Shown: one piece after another, positions 62,691 to 64,000 of the stretch | Position numbering within the stretch: the stretch's first letter is position 1 | Layout: each line of letters begins with the position of its first letter | DNA from: Todiramphus chloris collaris | Lineage: Eukaryota; Chordata; Aves; Coraciiformes; Alcedinidae | DNA length: 64,000 bases | Assembly: GCA_025345505.1 (NCBI GenBank) | Contig: JANVCC010000030.1 | Coordinates: 11,480,166-11,544,165, forward strand | Direction of reading: 5' to 3' | Notes under the pieces: generated by a model | Told to the model about the DNA's origin: nothing | What the model saw: the letters and a program-made list of their open reading frames with translations, nothing else | The model's database searches: none | Program-made: the position numbers and the translations under genes

Positions 62691-64000
62691 GAGTAATTGC
62701 AGGTTCTGAACTCATGTTCAGAAGGAATTTTGAGTAAGTGGCATTTGTAAATATTTTTGTTCTATCCTCTAACATGTCTCATCGTTTAAAGTATTACTGC
62801 CTCTGAATAATACGTTGAACTCATATCCTCTCACTGTCTAAGCAGTCCTTGATTTCATCATTTGTGTAGCAAATACTATGTTAGTCTTTAAGAACCTGTA
62901 TTGTCATGAGATGAAGCAGAGTCTATTGTGTTAAACAGCAATAGCACTACCTTCTCTGAAAGCAGCAAACCCAGTAGGCTGTTAAATTTTCAAACAACCT
63001 GCAGCAGTCCTGAAGATATTCCCCTCTCCTCTTTATCAACAGTGTCACTTGTTAAGTCCTCGCTACACACACTCTACTTATTCATACTCTCAAAAACAGC
63101 ACAGAGAAGGAGCAGAATAAACACACTTGGTTTGATGGAGATTGTGACATGGTGAAGAGAGTTTAAGGGTATATTAATTTTCAAGTATTTTAGTATGATT
63201 AAAATTTACTTGGTGTTAAAATAAGAGCTGTGACTACTGTCTGAACTTCATAGGCCTTCTTGGAGATTATATTGAAAGTCTTTCCATTAGTCTGTATCGT
63301 GTTGATTGAGACGATGGCTAGAAAACATTAAAAAAGCGTATTAATGATTGTCAGTAAAGGGGTTTATTTAGATTGATAGAATCTTTCATAATAATGTTTA
63401 TGACAAAATCCTTAACATTTGCAGAGAGCAATGCCTTGGCTTCTGAAAGCTTCTTTTGGCTTTAGGTCCTTTAGCTCTGTTGTTGTCTAGTTACCCAGCT
63501 TACATGAAATAGTTTCCTGGTATGCTTCTGGGAGCAGTTATTGTATGAGTTACTTATCTAGTCCACAAAGACACAGTTGCTGTTTGTGCAGCACTTCTCT
63601 TCACAAGCAATTGCTGTCTTGGAAGTGACCAGACCTTTGAATTGTCTAAACAAACCTCAGCATATATTTTGGCCTAATAAAGCTTTTGTTTGTTTGGTGG
63701 GGTTTGGGTTTTTTTTTACTTTTTTTTTTTTTTCAAAATTAACACCCAAACATTATGTATTTAATTTCCATACATGGACCACGTGGTTTATAGGACATGT
63801 ATATGTTTTATATCAATCATGAAAGCCAATGACTCATCCAAAAAGAAACAGAGGTGATAGATGGTTTTCTGGCTTCTATTCAAAACTCTTGTTATATTGT
63901 GGAGTACTTACTCTGAACGCCTGGCAACAAAAAGGCAGAGATCCTATATTATACAAATACTTAAAAGCCTGCACCTAGAGACAAGAGAATGAAACAAGAG
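62691..64000. other. Noncoding stretch, no gene seen
   Basis: Short frames only. One 75-codon plus-strand frame at 62928-63155 is Ser/Thr-rich but matches nothing known. A G-rich then T-rich run (T9, A, C, T14) lies at 63699-63733. Confidence 0.5.
63709..63733. repeat. Interrupted poly-T run
   Basis: T9 and T14 blocks are separated by AC. Nothing retroposed is recognisable next to it. Confidence 0.8.

Noticed and set aside
62928-63155. 75-codon Ser/Thr-rich plus-strand frame near the tandem array
   Set aside because: It lies on the opposite strand from the array's coding-like frame, has no repeat and no family resemblance, and its length is ordinary for chance.
1-64000. tRNA, rRNA, snRNA, known miRNA, CRISPR arrays and prokaryotic systems
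   Set aside because: I looked for tRNA B-box-like words, U6-like starts, common miRNA seeds and regular spaced repeats by eye and saw none. The DNA is vertebrate.

Overview
The window looks like nuclear DNA of a bird. The best evidence is a short 3'-end fragment of a CR1 retrotransposon at about 3734-3845, in the form typical of avian genomes. The AT-rich composition, low density of interspersed repeats, scattered microsatellites and two runs of N from a draft assembly fit this. Nothing suggests a bacterial, phage or organellar origin: I see no operon structure, ribosome binding sites, rRNA, tRNA or CRISPR array.

I find no intact, recognisable protein-coding gene. The window reads as a gene desert or as the inside of a very long intron. 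Most open frames are 60-125 codons, about what chance gives in 64 kb of this composition. The coding-like material is relic-like. (1) At 14838-15174 on the plus strand there is a possible, heavily decayed CHCHD2/CHCHD10-type copy. (2) At 49656-50090 on the minus strand a broken coding-like stretch runs from a coiled-coil-like segment into a 249-bp segment with good splice signals at both ends. (3) At 61753-62690 on the minus strand lies the most interesting object: a degenerate tandem array with a unit of about 141 bp (47 codons). Its reading frame conserves a V-P-x3-[QE]-Q type motif, and three of the four unit-to-unit distances are multiples of three. (4) At 35823-36170 on the plus strand is a Cys-containing open frame whose second half is bounded by good splice signals.

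The rest is noncoding. Several stretches carry dense transcription-factor-like motifs and could be conserved regulatory elements: 11340-11660 (two TAATCC sites 11 bp apart), 33720-34330, 42820-43060 (a perfect CACCTG-TCA-CAGGTG inverted E-box pair), 53580-53900 (GATA/homeodomain cluster) and 55580-55770 (three MYB/E-box sites). Conservation cannot be judged from one sequence.

Low-complexity DNA includes a 350-bp pyrimidine tract at 17033-17387 with a 10-N gap inside it, a pure (GGGAA)13 array at 27743-27810, a 15-G run at 25073-25087, and a C20 run and a T20 run on either side of a 635-N gap at 43116-43750. If the window belongs to a gene's neighbourhood, its likeliest role is to hold long-range regulatory sequence or intron. 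No genes here can be described as working together.
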